Assembly: GCF_900155475.1 (NCBI RefSeq)
Contig: NZ_FXAM01000001.1
Location: 1,413,501-1,477,500, forward strand
DNA: 64,000 nt
Direction: 5' to 3'
Origin: Methylomagnum ishizawai
Lineage (GTDB): Bacteria; Pseudomonadota; Gammaproteobacteria; Methylococcales; Methylococcaceae
Positions 47,390 through 57,214 of the stretch are shown in pieces. The notes below the pieces were generated by a model. The model had not been told where the DNA came from. It ran no database searches and saw only the letters and a program-made list of their open reading frames with translations. Position 1 is the first letter of the stretch, and the number at the start of each line of letters is the position of its first letter. The translations under genes were made by a program, and so were the position numbers.

Positions 47390-47998
47390 ATGGAAGCCTA
47401 TATCAACCTGTTCATTAAATCGGTCTTCATCGAGAACATGGCGCTCTCCTTCTTCCTGGGGATGTGTACCTTCATCGCCGTCTCGAAGAAGATCGAAACC
47501 GCCGTCGGCCTCGGCATCGCGGTCGTCATCGTGCAAACGCTGACGGTCCCGGCCAACAACGTGATCTATTCCTATTTATTGAAGGAAAACGCCCTGACCT
47601 GGGCGGGCATCCAAGGCGTGGACCTGTCGTTCATCGCCCTGATGGCCTGTATCGGCGTGATCGCGGCCATCGTGCAAATCCTGGAAATGGTGCTGGATAA
47701 GTTCTTCCCCGCGCTCTACAACGCGCTGGGCATTTTCCTCCCGCTCATCACCGTGAACTGCGCGATCCTGGCGGGTAGCTTGTTCATGATCGAGCGCGAT
47801 TACAACTTCAAGGAAAGCGTGGTGTATGGCGTGGGCAGCGGCTTCGGCTGGGCCTTGGCCATCGTGCTGATGGCCGGTGTGCGCGAAAAGCTGAAATACA
47901 GCGACGTGCCCGCCGGTTTGCGCGGCTTGGGCATCACGTTCATCACCGCGGGGCTGATGGCCTTGGGCTTCATGGCCTTCTCCGGTATTCAGCTATAA
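47390..47998 (+). CDS. nqrE: Na+-translocating NADH:quinone reductase subunit E
   Basis: 202 aa with six membrane helices. It starts at ATG 47390, one base after the nqrD stop; an in-frame upstream start would overlap nqrD without a ribosome site. [12 protein letters not shown] and [15 protein letters not shown] hold the conserved cysteines that, with those in NqrD, bind the iron-sulfur centre. Confidence 0.95.
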   Translation: MEAYINLFIKSVFIENMALSFFLGMCTFIAVSKKIETAVGLGIAVVIVQTLTVPANNVIYSYLLKENALTWAGIQGVDLSFIALMACIGVIAAIVQILEMVLDKFFPALYNALGIFLPLITVNCAILAGSLFMIERDYNFKESVVYGVGSGFGWALAIVLMAGVREKLKYSDVPAGLRGLGITFITAGLMALGFMAFSGIQL

Positions 47999-48013
47999 GG
48001 CGGGGCAGAACCG

Positions 48014-49234
48014 ATGTTGGAAATTATCCTAGGTGTATTGTTTTTCACGGTCATCGTGATCGCCTTGGTCTTCGTCATTTTGGGGGCGAAATCCAAGCTG
48101 GTCGCGGAAGGCTCCGTGGAAGTTGTGATTAACGACGAGAAGAAGATTCAAGTGCCCATCGGCGCCAAGCTGCTGACCGGGTTGGCGGATGCCAACCTGT
48201 TCGTGTCCTCTGCCTGTGGCGGCGGCGGCACTTGCGGCCAGTGCAAGGTGAAAGTGCATGAAGGCGGCGGCGATATCCTGCCGACCGAGCTTTCGCACAT
48301 CTCCAAGCGCGAGGCGAAGGATGGCGACCGGCTGGCTTGTCAGGTCACGGTCAAGCAGAACATGAAGATTCACGTCCACGACGATGTGTTCGGCGTCAAG
48401 AAGTGGGAGACCACCGTGCGCTCGAACCACAACGTGGCGACCTTCATCAAGGAACTGGTGCTGGAGTTGCCGAAGGGCCAGACCGTGGACTTCCGTGCGG
48501 GTGGCTACATCCAGATCGAATGTCCGCCCTACCATGCGAAGTTCAAGGACTTCGCGGTGGAGGAGCGCTTCCACGAGGATTGGGACAAGTACAACATTTG
48601 GCGCTACGAGTCCGTGGTCAAGGAGCCGGCCATCCGCGCCTACTCCATGGCCAACTACCCGGAAGAAAGCGACATCATCATGCTCAACGTGCGTATCGCC
48701 ACGCCGCCTCCGGGCCGCGACGAGATTCCGCCGGGCATCATGTCGTCCTATATCTTCAACCTGAAGCCGGGCGACAAAGTCACCATCTCCGGGCCGTTCG
48801 GCGAATTCTTCGCCCGCGAGACCGACAAGGAAATGGTGTTCGTCGGCGGTGGCGCGGGTATGGCGCCGATGCGTTCGCACATCTTCGACCAACTGCGCCG
48901 CATCAAGACCCGGCGCAAGATGACCTTCTGGTACGGTGCCCGTTCGTTGCGTGAAATGTTCTACGTGGACGATTTCAACACCTTGCAGGCCGAGAACGAG
49001 AACTTCACTTGGCATATCGCACTGTCCGAGCCGAAGCCGGAAGACAACTGGACCGGCTACACCGGGTTCATCCATAACGTCCTGTTCGAGAACTACATCA
49101 AGAACCACCCGGCACCGGAAGACTGCGAGTTCTACATGTGCGGTCCGCCCATGATGAACTCCGCCGTCATCAAGATGCTGGTGGATAACGGTGTGGACCG
49201 CGAAAACATCATGCTGGACGACTTCGGCGGCTGA
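48014..49234 (+). CDS. nqrF: Na+-translocating NADH:quinone reductase subunit F
   Basis: 406 aa. A single N-terminal membrane helix (residues 2-25) is followed by a plant-type [2Fe-2S] domain with [10 protein letters not shown] and a later Cys (RLACQ), an FAD domain with the [11 protein letters not shown] signature, and an NADH domain with [11 protein letters not shown] and FYMCGPPMM. It oxidises NADH and starts electron transfer through the complex. A terminator follows directly and NqrM comes after it. Confidence 0.96.
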   Translation: MLEIILGVLFFTVIVIALVFVILGAKSKLVAEGSVEVVINDEKKIQVPIGAKLLTGLADANLFVSSACGGGGTCGQCKVKVHEGGGDILPTELSHISKREAKDGDRLACQVTVKQNMKIHVHDDVFGVKKWETTVRSNHNVATFIKELVLELPKGQTVDFRAGGYIQIECPPYHAKFKDFAVEERFHEDWDKYNIWRYESVVKEPAIRAYSMANYPEESDIIMLNVRIATPPPGRDEIPPGIMSSYIFNLKPGDKVTISGPFGEFFARETDKEMVFVGGGAGMAPMRSHIFDQLRRIKTRRKMTFWYGARSLREMFYVDDFNTLQAENENFTWHIALSEPKPEDNWTGYTGFIHNVLFENYIKNHPAPEDCEFYMCGPPMMNSAVIKMLVDNGVDRENIMLDDFGG

Positions 49235-49258
49235 TCGCCACCGGGTCCGATGGTTTGA

Positions 49259-49294
49259 GAAAGCGGGGGGTGTTCCGGCACCCTCCGCTTTTAT
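49259..49294 (+). terminator. terminator after nqrF
   Basis: AAGCGG-G-GGGTG, loop TTCCG, with CACCC-T-CCGCTT and a following TTTATTTT. It separates nqrF from nqrM, so nqrM may depend partly on read-through or its own promoter. Confidence 0.75.
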
Positions 49295-49367
49295 TTTCTG
49301 GGAAAAGGAGTAAATTCCTCGTCCCATTCCATCCACCCATAACATCGATATTTTCCGAGGATCGATC

Positions 49368-49559
49368 ATGGCTATCTTCCTGGTTACTTTCGTCATCATC
49401 GCCGTGGTGATCGCGCTCATGGCGGTTGGCGTCATGTTTGGCCGCGCCGCCATCAAAGGCTCTTGCGGCGGGGTCAACAGCGATTGCGTCTGCGTTACCA
49501 AGTGCGACAAACGGCTGCAATGGGAGGCCGAACAAGCCAAGCTGGCCGCCCAGGAATAA
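49368..49559 (+). CDS. nqrM: (Na+)-NQR maturation protein NqrM
   Basis: 63 aa: one membrane helix (residues 3-24) followed by a cysteine cluster C33, C40, C42, C46 (CGG...DCVCVTKC) and a charged C-terminal helix. This is the DUF539/NqrM pattern, a helper thought to deliver iron to the NqrD/E centre. The genomic position right after nqrF is typical. A CGAGGA ribosome site precedes the ATG. Confidence 0.92.
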   Translation: MAIFLVTFVIIAVVIALMAVGVMFGRAAIKGSCGGVNSDCVCVTKCDKRLQWEAEQAKLAAQE

Positions 49560-49660
49560 CCGGCGACGGCGGCGGGTCCGGCGCCGCGCTCCATTCCACC
49601 CGCCCACGACCCGCCGCTGCGTGATCCATAGCGGCCCAATAACAAGAAGGAGCAGGAACC

Positions 49661-50056
49661 ATGTTAGCGAACATCGGCGTGCGCGAGCACATGACCGCGA
49701 ATCCTTTGGTATTCAGCCCGGAGTTGGACGTATTCGAAGCCATACGCCAGCTCATCGACCATAAAATCACCGGGGCGCCGGTAGTGGACGCCAAGGGCAA
49801 ACTGGTGGGGGTGTTTTCGGAACTGGACTGTATGAAACTGGCGGTGGAGGCGTCCTATCACGAGGGAATGCCGGGCAAAGTGGGCGATAACATGACCACC
49901 AACTTCAAAGCGGTCGGCGGCGATACCAGCATCCTCGAAGCCGCCGAAATCTTCGCTAAAAGCCCCTTGCGCAACCTGCCCGTGGTGGACGGGAGCCATG
50001 TGGTGGGCATTCTCAGCCGGGTGGACGTGCTGAAAGCGGTCATTAAAATCAGGTGA
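49661..50056 (+). CDS. CBS domain protein
   Basis: 131 aa made of a tandem CBS pair: the first near residues 7-62 (MTANPLVFSPELDVFEAIRQLIDHKITGAPVVD), the second near 77-130 (NFKAVGGDTSILEAAEIFAKSPLRNLPVVDG). Such stand-alone pairs usually bind adenine nucleotides and sense energy state. No partner domain is attached. It is preceded by GAAGGAGCAGG. The downstream sbcB begins 10 bp later. Confidence 0.9.
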   Translation: MLANIGVREHMTANPLVFSPELDVFEAIRQLIDHKITGAPVVDAKGKLVGVFSELDCMKLAVEASYHEGMPGKVGDNMTTNFKAVGGDTSILEAAEIFAKSPLRNLPVVDGSHVVGILSRVDVLKAVIKIR

Positions 50057-50066
50057 GTCCCGGCCC

Positions 50067-51494
50067 GTGACCGCTACGTTCTATTGGTACGACTATGAAA
50101 CCTTCGGGGCCGATCCGCGGCTGGATCGCCCCGCCCAATTCGCCGGCATCCGCACCGACACCGATTTGAATCCCATCGCCGCGCCCTTGGTGCGCTATTG
50201 CCGTCCCGCCCCGGATTATCTGCCCCAGCCCGACGCCTGCCTGATTACCGGCATCACGCCGCAAGTCGCCCGGCGCGAGGGGTTGCCCGAAGCCGAATTC
50301 ATCGCCGAAATCAACGCCGAGTTCTCGGTGCCCGGCACTTGCGTGGCCGGGTTCAACAATTTGCGCTTCGACGACGAAGTGACCCGCCACAGCCTTTACC
50401 GCAACCTGCTCGACCCCTACGCCCGCGAATGGCGCAACGGCAATTCCCGCTGGGATATGATCGACCCGCTACGGCTGGCCCGCGCCTTACGGCCCGAAGG
50501 CATTGTCTGGCCTAACGATCCCGCCACCGGACGCCCGAGTTTCCGCTTGCAGGCGTTGACTGCGGCCAACGGCATAGCCCACGCCGACGCCCACGACGCG
50601 CTGGGCGATGTCCGGGCCACCATCGCCCTGGCCCGCTTGCTGCGCGAACGCCAGCCCAAGCTGTTCCAGTTCCTGCTGGACCGCCGCAGCAAGCAGAAAG
50701 CCGCCGATTTGTTGGGCCTGGGCAAACTGATCCCGGTGATCCACGCTTCGGAGAAATTCCCCGCCGAGCGCCATTGCATCGGCGTCGTGGTGGCTTTGGC
50801 GCGGCATCCGACCAATCCCAATGGCGTCGTGGTCTACGATCTCGCTTTCGATCCCACGCCCTTGCTGACGCTGGACGCCGCCACCCTGCGCCAGCGTCTT
50901 TATACCCCGGTGGCCGATTTGCCCGAGGGCGTCGAGCGCCTGCACCTCAAGACCGTGCATATCAATAAATGCCCGGTCCTCGCGCCCCAAGAAACCCTGC
51001 GGCCCCAGGATAGCGAGCGTTTGGGCTTGGATAAGCGGCGCTGTCTCGAACATCTGGATATGCTGCGCGGCGTGCCCGGCCTCGCGGCCAAGGTCCAAGA
51101 GATCGTGGGCGGCGAACGGGAAGAGGCCGGGGACGACGCCGCCACCGATCCCGACACGATGCTCTACAGCGGCGGTTTTTTCAGCGACCACGACCGGGCC
51201 GCGCTGGACTATCTGCGCGGCTTGGCGCCCGCCGAATTGGGCCGGGCCAAGCCGGTGTTCGAGGATGAGCGCCTGCCGGAAATGCTGTTCCGTTACCGGG
51301 CGCGGAATTATCCGGAAACCCTGGACGCCGCCGAAACCGCCCGCTGGGAAAGCTTCCGCCGTGGACGCCTGCAAGCCGCCCGCGATGGCTACCAAGCCCG
51401 GCTGCGGGAATTGGAATCCGGGCCGGATACCCATCCCGGACGGCAACGAATCCTGGCCGAACTCGCGGCCTACCTCCGGGAAATCCTCCCTTAA
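50067..51494 (+). CDS. sbcB: exodeoxyribonuclease I
   Basis: 475 aa (E. coli ExoI is 475) from a GTG start. The DEDDh core is visible as YDYETFG (D9, E11), FNNLRFDDEV, and the late HDALGDVRATIALA carrying the His/Asp. The SH3-like and C-terminal helical domains follow. It digests single-stranded DNA 3' to 5' in mismatch repair and recombination. The gene begins 10 bp after the CBS protein. Confidence 0.95.
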   Translation: MTATFYWYDYETFGADPRLDRPAQFAGIRTDTDLNPIAAPLVRYCRPAPDYLPQPDACLITGITPQVARREGLPEAEFIAEINAEFSVPGTCVAGFNNLRFDDEVTRHSLYRNLLDPYAREWRNGNSRWDMIDPLRLARALRPEGIVWPNDPATGRPSFRLQALTAANGIAHADAHDALGDVRATIALARLLRERQPKLFQFLLDRRSKQKAADLLGLGKLIPVIHASEKFPAERHCIGVVVALARHPTNPNGVVVYDLAFDPTPLLTLDAATLRQRLYTPVADLPEGVERLHLKTVHINKCPVLAPQETLRPQDSERLGLDKRRCLEHLDMLRGVPGLAAKVQEIVGGEREEAGDDAATDPDTMLYSGGFFSDHDRAALDYLRGLAPAELGRAKPVFEDERLPEMLFRYRARNYPETLDAAETARWESFRRGRLQAARDGYQARLRELESGPDTHPGRQRILAELAAYLREILP

Positions 51495-51556
51495 TCGACC
51501 GGCGGGTTTGCCTTATACTTCCGCGCTTTGTTCGCTACAACTCTTGGGAGATATTG

Positions 51557-52093
51557 ATGAAAAAGCTGTTGTCCATCGTCGCCGCCGGTTCCTTATTGTG
51601 GGGAGGGCTGGCCGAAGCCCACGGCCCCACCCGCCAGAAGATGGTGGAAACCATCGAGATCAACGCCGCGCCGGAAGCCGTGTGGGCCTTGGTCGGCGAC
51701 TTCGCCCATCCCGAAAAATGGCTGCCCCCGGTCGAAAGCACCACCGCCACCGGCGGCAATGAAAAAGGCGCGACCCGCGAATTGCACATCAAGTCCGGCG
51801 GTACCTTGAAAGAAGAACTCAAGGACATCGACGCCGCCAAGATGAGCATCAAGTACAAGGCCATCGACCCGACCGACCCCAAGGTTTTGCCGGTCAACAA
51901 CTACGCTTCCGAAATCAGCGTCGAATCCAATGGCGCGGGCGGCAGCAAGGTGGAATGGAAGGGCGCGTATTACCGCTGGTTCCTGAACAACAACCCGCCC
52001 GAAGGCGAGAACGAAGAAGCCGCCAACGGCGTGGTCGGCAAGATTTACAAGGAAGGTTTGGCGAACCTGAAAGCGGTCGCCGAGAAGAAGTAA
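51557..52093 (+). CDS. secreted SRPBCC-family (START-like) protein
   Basis: 178 aa from ATG 51557 (a TTG one codon before is less likely), with a signal peptide ending near AEAHG (residue 22). The mature part is a polyketide cyclase-like SRPBCC fold: VETIEINAAPEAVWALVGDFAHPEKWLPPV, a Gly-rich turn, SIKYKAIDPTD and KVEWKGAYY. SRPBCC domains bind hydrophobic ligands. It lies 5 bp upstream of a YVTN propeller and both precede the nir cluster; whether they belong to that pathway is unknown. Confidence 0.82.
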   Translation: MKKLLSIVAAGSLLWGGLAEAHGPTRQKMVETIEINAAPEAVWALVGDFAHPEKWLPPVESTTATGGNEKGATRELHIKSGGTLKEELKDIDAAKMSIKYKAIDPTDPKVLPVNNYASEISVESNGAGGSKVEWKGAYYRWFLNNNPPEGENEEAANGVVGKIYKEGLANLKAVAEKK

Positions 52094-52098
52094 GCGCC

Positions 52099-53079
52099 AT
52101 GTTCGCGTTGGGCGAAATATCCCTGAAAGCGGCGGCCTTGGCCGCCGCTTGCTTTTGCGTGGGCGGAGCTGCGGTGGCGGCACCCTTCGCCTATATCACC
52201 AACCAGAAGGACGATTCCGTCTCGGTCATCGACACCGCCAGTGGCCAGGTGGTGAAAACCCTCGCTGTCGGTGGGCAACCGGCGGGCGTGGCGACCAGCC
52301 ACGACGGCGCGGTGGTCGCCATCAGCAATCCGGCCGGCAAACGGATCACCCTCATCGACGGGCGCAGCCAAACGGTGCGGGCATCCATTCCCGTGGGCGA
52401 AGGACCGTTGGGGTTGGCCCTGGACGCGCGGGGTGGCCGGGCTTTCGTCGCCGATTTCTACGAGAACTATCTATCGGTGCTGGATGTGTCGGAACAGCGG
52501 GTGGTTAAGCGGATTGCGGTGGGTAGCCATCCCGCCGGGGTGTTGGTCGGACCCGACGGCGCGAAAGTCTATGTGGCGAACCGCGACGACGATTCGATCA
52601 CCGCCATCGACGCCGCCACGCTGGAAGTGGGCAAGACCGTGAAGGTCGGCAAACACCCGTTCGGCCTGCTGGTGGTTGGCAATCACCTGTTCGCGGCCAA
52701 TGTGGAAAGCAACGATGTCTCGGTGGTCGATACCGGGCGCATGGAACTGGTGAAAACCATCCCGGTGGGCGACCGGCCTTATGCCTTGGCCGCGGCCCTG
52801 GGCGGTTCGCGGGTGTTCGTGACCAACCAGTACGACAACACCTTGTCGGTGATCGATACCCGGAAGCTGGAAACCGTGGGCAGCGTCAAGGTCGGCGAAT
52901 ACCCGGAAGGCATTGCCGCGCACCCGGACGACCGCCATGTCTATGTCGCTAACTGGTTCAACAACACGGTGTCGGTGGTCGATGCCCAAACGCTCAAGGT
53001 CGAGAAGACGGTCCTGACCGGGGATGGCAGCCGGGCGTTCGGGCAGTTCATACCGTTGGGGAAGGGGACGGCGCGTTAG
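52099..53079 (+). CDS. secreted YVTN-type beta-propeller protein
   Basis: 326 aa from ATG 52099 with a signal peptide ending near AAVAAP (residue 27). Seven YVTN-like blades can be seen (AYITNQKDDSVSVIDT, AISNPAGKRITLIDG, AFVADFYENYLSVLDV, VYVANRDDDSITAIDA, LFAANVESNDVSVVDT, VFVTNQYDNTLSVIDT, VYVANWFNNTVSVVDA). The fold is shared with the d1 domains of NirF/NirN/NirS, but no haem-binding motif is present. It is likely co-expressed with the SRPBCC gene 5 bp upstream. Confidence 0.88.
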   Translation: MFALGEISLKAAALAAACFCVGGAAVAAPFAYITNQKDDSVSVIDTASGQVVKTLAVGGQPAGVATSHDGAVVAISNPAGKRITLIDGRSQTVRASIPVGEGPLGLALDARGGRAFVADFYENYLSVLDVSEQRVVKRIAVGSHPAGVLVGPDGAKVYVANRDDDSITAIDAATLEVGKTVKVGKHPFGLLVVGNHLFAANVESNDVSVVDTGRMELVKTIPVGDRPYALAAALGGSRVFVTNQYDNTLSVIDTRKLETVGSVKVGEYPEGIAAHPDDRHVYVANWFNNTVSVVDAQTLKVEKTVLTGDGSRAFGQFIPLGKGTAR

Positions 53080-53164
53080 GGGTTTAGGTTTTCTTGAACC
53101 GCGCCGCTTCCCGAACCGCCGATGGCGTTGCCTTTGGGTGGACACAAGCCGGTCCGGTGGGCGA

Positions 53165-53193
53165 TTGACAGGCGCGGAATAATTGTTTAGAGT
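53165..53193 (+). promoter_or_regulatory. predicted sigma-70 promoter of the nir cluster
   Basis: TTGACA at 53165-53170, 17-bp spacer, TAGAGT at 53188-53193, with an additional TATAAT at 53200-53205. Transcription would start near 53200, leaving about 90 nt of leader before the cytochrome cd1 gene. No FNR/DNR box is visible just upstream. Confidence 0.5.
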
Positions 53194-53290
53194 CGAAACT
53201 ATAATCGGTCGGGGCTGGTTTTCCGGCCCCCGCATCAAATAAATCCAGCGGCCATGGCCGGACCCACTTTGCGCGAGGTTTCTTGTCCCC

Positions 53291-54874
53291 ATGAATAAAG
53301 CGATCCTATTTGGCATCGCGGCGGCCCTGTTCGGGGCTGGCGCGGCATCCGCCACCGAATTCACCGCCGCCGACCAACAACGCGCCGAGCAAATCTTCAA
53401 CGAGAATTGCGCGAGTTGCCACGGCCACGACCTGGGCGGCTACCTCGCCCCGCCCTTGAACCAGGACCGGCTCAAGGGCCGTAGCCCCACCAGCCTCCGC
53501 AGCCTCATCATGGCCGGATCGTTCGATACCCTGATGCCGCCCTTCTACGGCAAGCTGTCCGACGAGGACATCCGGCTAGTGGTCAAGCGCATTCTCAATA
53601 CGCCCAAGCTCGACCCGCAATGGACCCTGGACGATATCAAGAAGTCGCTGAAGGTCCATGTCGCCGACGAATCCACCCTGCCCGATAAACCCGGCTACGC
53701 CATCGATAACATGGACGACCTGATCGGCGTCGCCGCCCGCGGCCGCTATGGCCGGGGCGAAGGCTCGAAAGCGGTGTTCATCAACAGCGCCACCAACACC
53801 CAGGTCGGCGAAGTCCCCACCAAAACCGCCGCCCATATCATCGAATTCAACCCGGTCAATCCGCGCTGGGCCTATGTCAAGACCGACACCGCCGAGGTCT
53901 ACAAGGTCGATCTTTATTCCATGAAGATCGTGCGCGAAATCAAGACCGGCCTCAACGGCCCGGCCCTGGGCGTGTCGCGCGATGGTAAATACCTGATGGC
54001 CGGTTCCTTCGTGCCGCATTTCGCCGTGCTGCTGGACGCCAACACCTTGGAACCACTGAAATATTTCAAGCTGGAAGGCACCGACCCGGACGGCAAGTTC
54101 GTCACTTCCGATTCCGGCATGATCACCGGCACGCCCTATGCCGATATCTTCGCCATCGCCCTGGAAAACGCCGGACAGGTCTGGGTGGTGGACCTGACCC
54201 AGCCGGATTTCCCCGTCACCCAGATTCCCAATGTGGGCCGCCATTTGCACGACGCCTTCCTCTCCCACGGCGGGCGTAAGCTGATGGTCGCCTCCTACGA
54301 CGACAGCATCGTCGCCGCCATCGACCTCGCCGATAAGAAAGTGCTGGCCAAGCTGCCCGCCGGTTGCGTGCCCCATGTCGGCGGCGGCTCGGTGGTGCAG
54401 GTGAATGGCCGGACCCTGGGTTTCGGCACCAACTTCGGCGATTGCGCCAAGGAAGTGGTCAGCGTGTGGGACTTGGACAAGATGGAAGTGGTGAAGCAGG
54501 TGCCGGTCTCGGGCGGCACCGAATCCCCGGCGGCGCATTACAACGCGCCCTATGTGGCGGTGGACATCATCAGCAAGGACCGCCGCGCCCGCACTATCCA
54601 ATTGATCGACAAAAACACCCTGGAAGTCGCCAAGACCTTGGATGTGGGTGGCCATGCCTATTTCCCGGAATATAACGCCAAGGGCGACCGGCTCTATGTC
54701 AGTGCGGGCTATAACGGCGACGAGGTGGTGGCTTTCGATTCCAAGACCCTGGAACGGGTGGCGTCCTTCCCCATGCAAAGCCCGGCGGGCATCTTCTCCC
54801 GCGCCCGCGCCAAGTTCATGACCCGTGGCCTATCGCCGGAAGCGGTGCAAGCGGATTTGGCGAAACCCCAATAA
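53291..54874 (+). CDS. cytochrome cd1-family protein (NirS/NirN-like, putative nitrite reductase)
   Basis: 527 aa with a signal peptide (about 21 residues), a haem c domain (CASCH, 40-44) and an eight-bladed d1 propeller. The pattern AHI (H182) matches the axial d1 ligand; RHLHD (H320) and VPHVGGG (H362) match the two distal pocket histidines of NirS and are 42 residues apart, the same spacing as H327/H369 of Pseudomonas NirS. The C-terminus ([11 protein letters not shown]) looks more like NirF/NirN than the NirS ending. The position, first gene before nirM-like, nirC, F, D, L, G, H, matches nirS. I therefore call it cd1-family and leave the choice open between NirS and the dihydro-haem d1 dehydrogenase NirN. 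Confidence 0.82.
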   Translation: MNKAILFGIAAALFGAGAASATEFTAADQQRAEQIFNENCASCHGHDLGGYLAPPLNQDRLKGRSPTSLRSLIMAGSFDTLMPPFYGKLSDEDIRLVVKRILNTPKLDPQWTLDDIKKSLKVHVADESTLPDKPGYAIDNMDDLIGVAARGRYGRGEGSKAVFINSATNTQVGEVPTKTAAHIIEFNPVNPRWAYVKTDTAEVYKVDLYSMKIVREIKTGLNGPALGVSRDGKYLMAGSFVPHFAVLLDANTLEPLKYFKLEGTDPDGKFVTSDSGMITGTPYADIFAIALENAGQVWVVDLTQPDFPVTQIPNVGRHLHDAFLSHGGRKLMVASYDDSIVAAIDLADKKVLAKLPAGCVPHVGGGSVVQVNGRTLGFGTNFGDCAKEVVSVWDLDKMEVVKQVPVSGGTESPAAHYNAPYVAVDIISKDRRARTIQLIDKNTLEVAKTLDVGGHAYFPEYNAKGDRLYVSAGYNGDEVVAFDSKTLERVASFPMQSPAGIFSRARAKFMTRGLSPEAVQADLAKPQ

Positions 54875-54933
54875 GCAATAAGAACAAGGTCGCGCACGGG
54901 GTTCGGCCCCGTCCGGCACAGGAGGACGATTGC

Positions 54934-55248
54934 ATGAAAAGCTTCATTCCGAGAGTTCTAACCGGCTTGGCCCTGGTCGCCGGAACCGCCCACGCCGCCA
55001 ACCCGGAAGCGGGCAAAGCCAAGGTGGAAGCGGTCTGCGCGGCTTGCCATGGCATCGCCGGCATCAGTGCTTCCCCGGCCTTCCCCAATCTGGCGGGCCA
55101 GAAGGAGGCTTATCTCCAAGCCGCCTTGACCGCCTACAAGGACGGCAGCCGCAAGAATCCCATCATGGGCAATCTGGCCGCTGGCCTTTCCGATACGGAT
55201 ATCGCCGACCTCGCGGCCTACCTGTCCGGGCTGAAGCGTTGTGAGTAA
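54934..55248 (+). CDS. periplasmic class I cytochrome c (c553/NirM-like)
   Basis: 104 aa preceded by AGGAGGA. The signal peptide ends near AHAAN. The mature part is a small cytochrome c with CAACH (35-39) and axial Met in NPIMGNLA. It occupies the nirM position and is a likely electron donor to the cd1 protein. The next gene overlaps its end by 8 bp. Confidence 0.88.
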   Translation: MKSFIPRVLTGLALVAGTAHAANPEAGKAKVEAVCAACHGIAGISASPAFPNLAGQKEAYLQAALTAYKDGSRKNPIMGNLAAGLSDTDIADLAAYLSGLKRCE

Positions 55249-55561
55249 TCGGCCCTGGGCCTGGATCGCCTGCGGCGGCGGGCTGCTGCTGGGTTCCGCC
55301 CAGGCGGCGGACCCGTCGCCGGAACGGCAAGCCGCGCTGACCCATTTGCTGCGGCAGGACTGCGGTTCCTGCCACGGCATGACCTTGCACGGGGGCTTGG
55401 GCCCGGCGCTGTTGCCCGAAGCCCTGGCCGGGAAGCCCGATGCCTTCCTGGTTGAAACCCTCCTGAACGGACGCCCCGGCACGGCCATGCCGCCGTGGCG
55501 GAGCTTGTTGACGCCGGACGAAGCCGTGTGGCTGGTCCGGCAATTGCGGAAGACGCCATGA
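55241..55561 (+). CDS. nirC: cytochrome c NirC
   Basis: 106 aa from a GTG start that overlaps the upstream stop. The signal peptide ends near [28 protein letters not shown] (41-63) is the typical NirC pattern, with Met in GTAMPPW as sixth ligand. In pseudomonads NirC is needed for haem d1 synthesis or electron transfer to NirS. Its stop overlaps the start of nirF as ATGA. Confidence 0.88.
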   Translation: MSNRPWAWIACGGGLLLGSAQAADPSPERQAALTHLLRQDCGSCHGMTLHGGLGPALLPEALAGKPDAFLVETLLNGRPGTAMPPWRSLLTPDEAVWLVRQLRKTP

Positions 55562-56736
55562 TCCGAATGAAAAAGCTGGCCCTGGCCTTGACCCTCACCC
55601 TGCTGCCCGTCTTGGGCGGGCATGCCGCCGAATTGCGCGGTACCGGCGACCTGGGCCTCGTGGTCGAGCGGGCGGCGGGCAGCGTGCAGATCGTCGATAC
55701 CACCCACAGGACCAGCCTGGGCCGGGTGCAGGGCTTGGGCGATTTATCCCACGCCAGCCTGGTGTATTCCCCGGATGAGCGCTACGCCTATGTGTTCGGG
55801 CGCGACGGGGCCTTGACCAAGATCGATCTGCTGGAAGCCCGCATCGTCAAACGCATCGAGCAGGCCCACAACAGCGTGGGCGGGGCGATTTCCCAGGATG
55901 GCCGCTGGATCGCCACCTCCAACTACGAACCCGGCGGGGTGCGGGTGTTCTCCGCCGACACCCTGGACAAGGTGGCGGATATCCCCTCCGTGACCGCCGA
56001 TGGCAAAGCCTCCAAGGTCGTGGGCTTGGTGGACGCGCCCGGACAGCGCTTCGTGTTCAGCCTGTTCGAGGCCGGGGAAATCTGGGTGGCCGATCTACAC
56101 GACCCGAAATCTCCGAAACTCCAGAAGTTCAAGGCGGGCAAGGAACCCTACGACGCGCTGATTTCGCCCGAGGGCCGTTATTACATCGCCGGGCTGTTCG
56201 GCGAGGAAGGCGTGGCCTTGTTGGACCTGTGGAACCTGGACTCAGGGATAAAGCGCGTCCTGCCGGAACACGCCAAGGACGATCCCAAGTTTCCCGTGTT
56301 CAAGATGCCCCACTTGGAAGGCCGAGCGCTGATTGGCGATTACTGGTTCCTACCCGCCGTGGGTCGCCATGAAATGCTGGTGATCGACCGCCGCGATTGG
56401 AAGGTGGTGAAGAAAATCCCGCTGGACGGCCAGCCGGTGTTCGTCATCCCCAGGCCGGACGAGCGCCAGGTCTGGATCAATTTCGCCCTGCCCGACAACA
56501 ACAAGCTGGAAATCATCGATACCCGCGACCTCAGCGTGGTCAAGCGCTTGAATCCCGGCCAGGCGGTGTTGCACATGGAATTCACCCCCAAGGGCGACGA
56601 AGTCTGGGTCTCGGTGCGCGACGACGACCGGGTGATGGTCTACGACACCGAAACCTTCGCCGAATTGGCCCGGATCAAGGCCGATAAGCCCAGCGGTATT
56701 TTCTTCACGGCGCGTGCCCACCGCCTGGGATTGTGA
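55558..56736 (+). CDS. nirF: haem d1 biosynthesis protein NirF
   Basis: 392 aa with a signal peptide (LALTLTLLPVLGGHA); no lipobox Cys, so a soluble periplasmic form is expected. A d1-like beta-propeller follows, with repeats such as YAYVFGRDGALTKIDL and WIATSNYEPGGVRVF, and the conserved ending SGIFFTARAHRLGL. The length matches Pseudomonas NirF. It acts at a late step of haem d1 formation. Overlaps nirC by 4 bp. Confidence 0.93.
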   Translation: MIRMKKLALALTLTLLPVLGGHAAELRGTGDLGLVVERAAGSVQIVDTTHRTSLGRVQGLGDLSHASLVYSPDERYAYVFGRDGALTKIDLLEARIVKRIEQAHNSVGGAISQDGRWIATSNYEPGGVRVFSADTLDKVADIPSVTADGKASKVVGLVDAPGQRFVFSLFEAGEIWVADLHDPKSPKLQKFKAGKEPYDALISPEGRYYIAGLFGEEGVALLDLWNLDSGIKRVLPEHAKDDPKFPVFKMPHLEGRALIGDYWFLPAVGRHEMLVIDRRDWKVVKKIPLDGQPVFVIPRPDERQVWINFALPDNNKLEIIDTRDLSVVKRLNPGQAVLHMEFTPKGDEVWVSVRDDDRVMVYDTETFAELARIKADKPSGIFFTARAHRLGL

Positions 56737-56746
56737 GGATGCGGCC

Positions 56747-57214
56747 TTGTCGCTGACCCCGTTGCAAAAGCGCTTGCTCAACGATTTCCAGCGCGGCTTC
56801 CCGCTGTCGCCACAGCCTTTCCAAGCCCTGGCCGACGCTTTGGGCGTGGACGAGGCCGAGGTGCTGGAAAACCTCCGCACCTTGAGCGATAGCCAGATGG
56901 TCAGCCGGGTCGGGCCGGTGTTCGCGCCCCAGCGGGTCGGGTCCAGCACGCTGGCGGCCCTGGCCGTACCGGCGGAACGCCTGGAAGCCGTCGCCGCCTG
57001 GATCAGCGATCTCCCCGAAGTGAACCATAACTACGAGCGGGAACACCGCTACAACCTGTGGTTCGTCCTCACCGCCGCCGACCCGGAACGCTTGGATGCG
57101 GTATTGGCCCGGATCGAGCGGCACACGGGATTGGCCGTGTTGTCGCTGCCCTTGCTGGAGGATTTCCATATCGACCTGGGGTTCCCGCTGGACTTCGGGA
57201 GCGGACCCACATGA
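56747..57214 (+). CDS. nirD: sirohaem decarboxylase subunit NirD (Lrp/AsnC-like)
   Basis: 155 aa from TTG 56747 (about 10 bp after a GAGG). An AsnC-type helix-turn-helix-like N-terminus (LLNDFQRGFPLSPQPFQALADALGV) is followed by the NHNYEREHRYNLWFVL pattern characteristic of the D/G type. NirDLGH convert sirohaem to 12,18-didecarboxysirohaem in haem d1 synthesis. Overlaps nirL by 4 bp. Confidence 0.88.
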   Translation: MSLTPLQKRLLNDFQRGFPLSPQPFQALADALGVDEAEVLENLRTLSDSQMVSRVGPVFAPQRVGSSTLAALAVPAERLEAVAAWISDLPEVNHNYEREHRYNLWFVLTAADPERLDAVLARIERHTGLAVLSLPLLEDFHIDLGFPLDFGSGPT

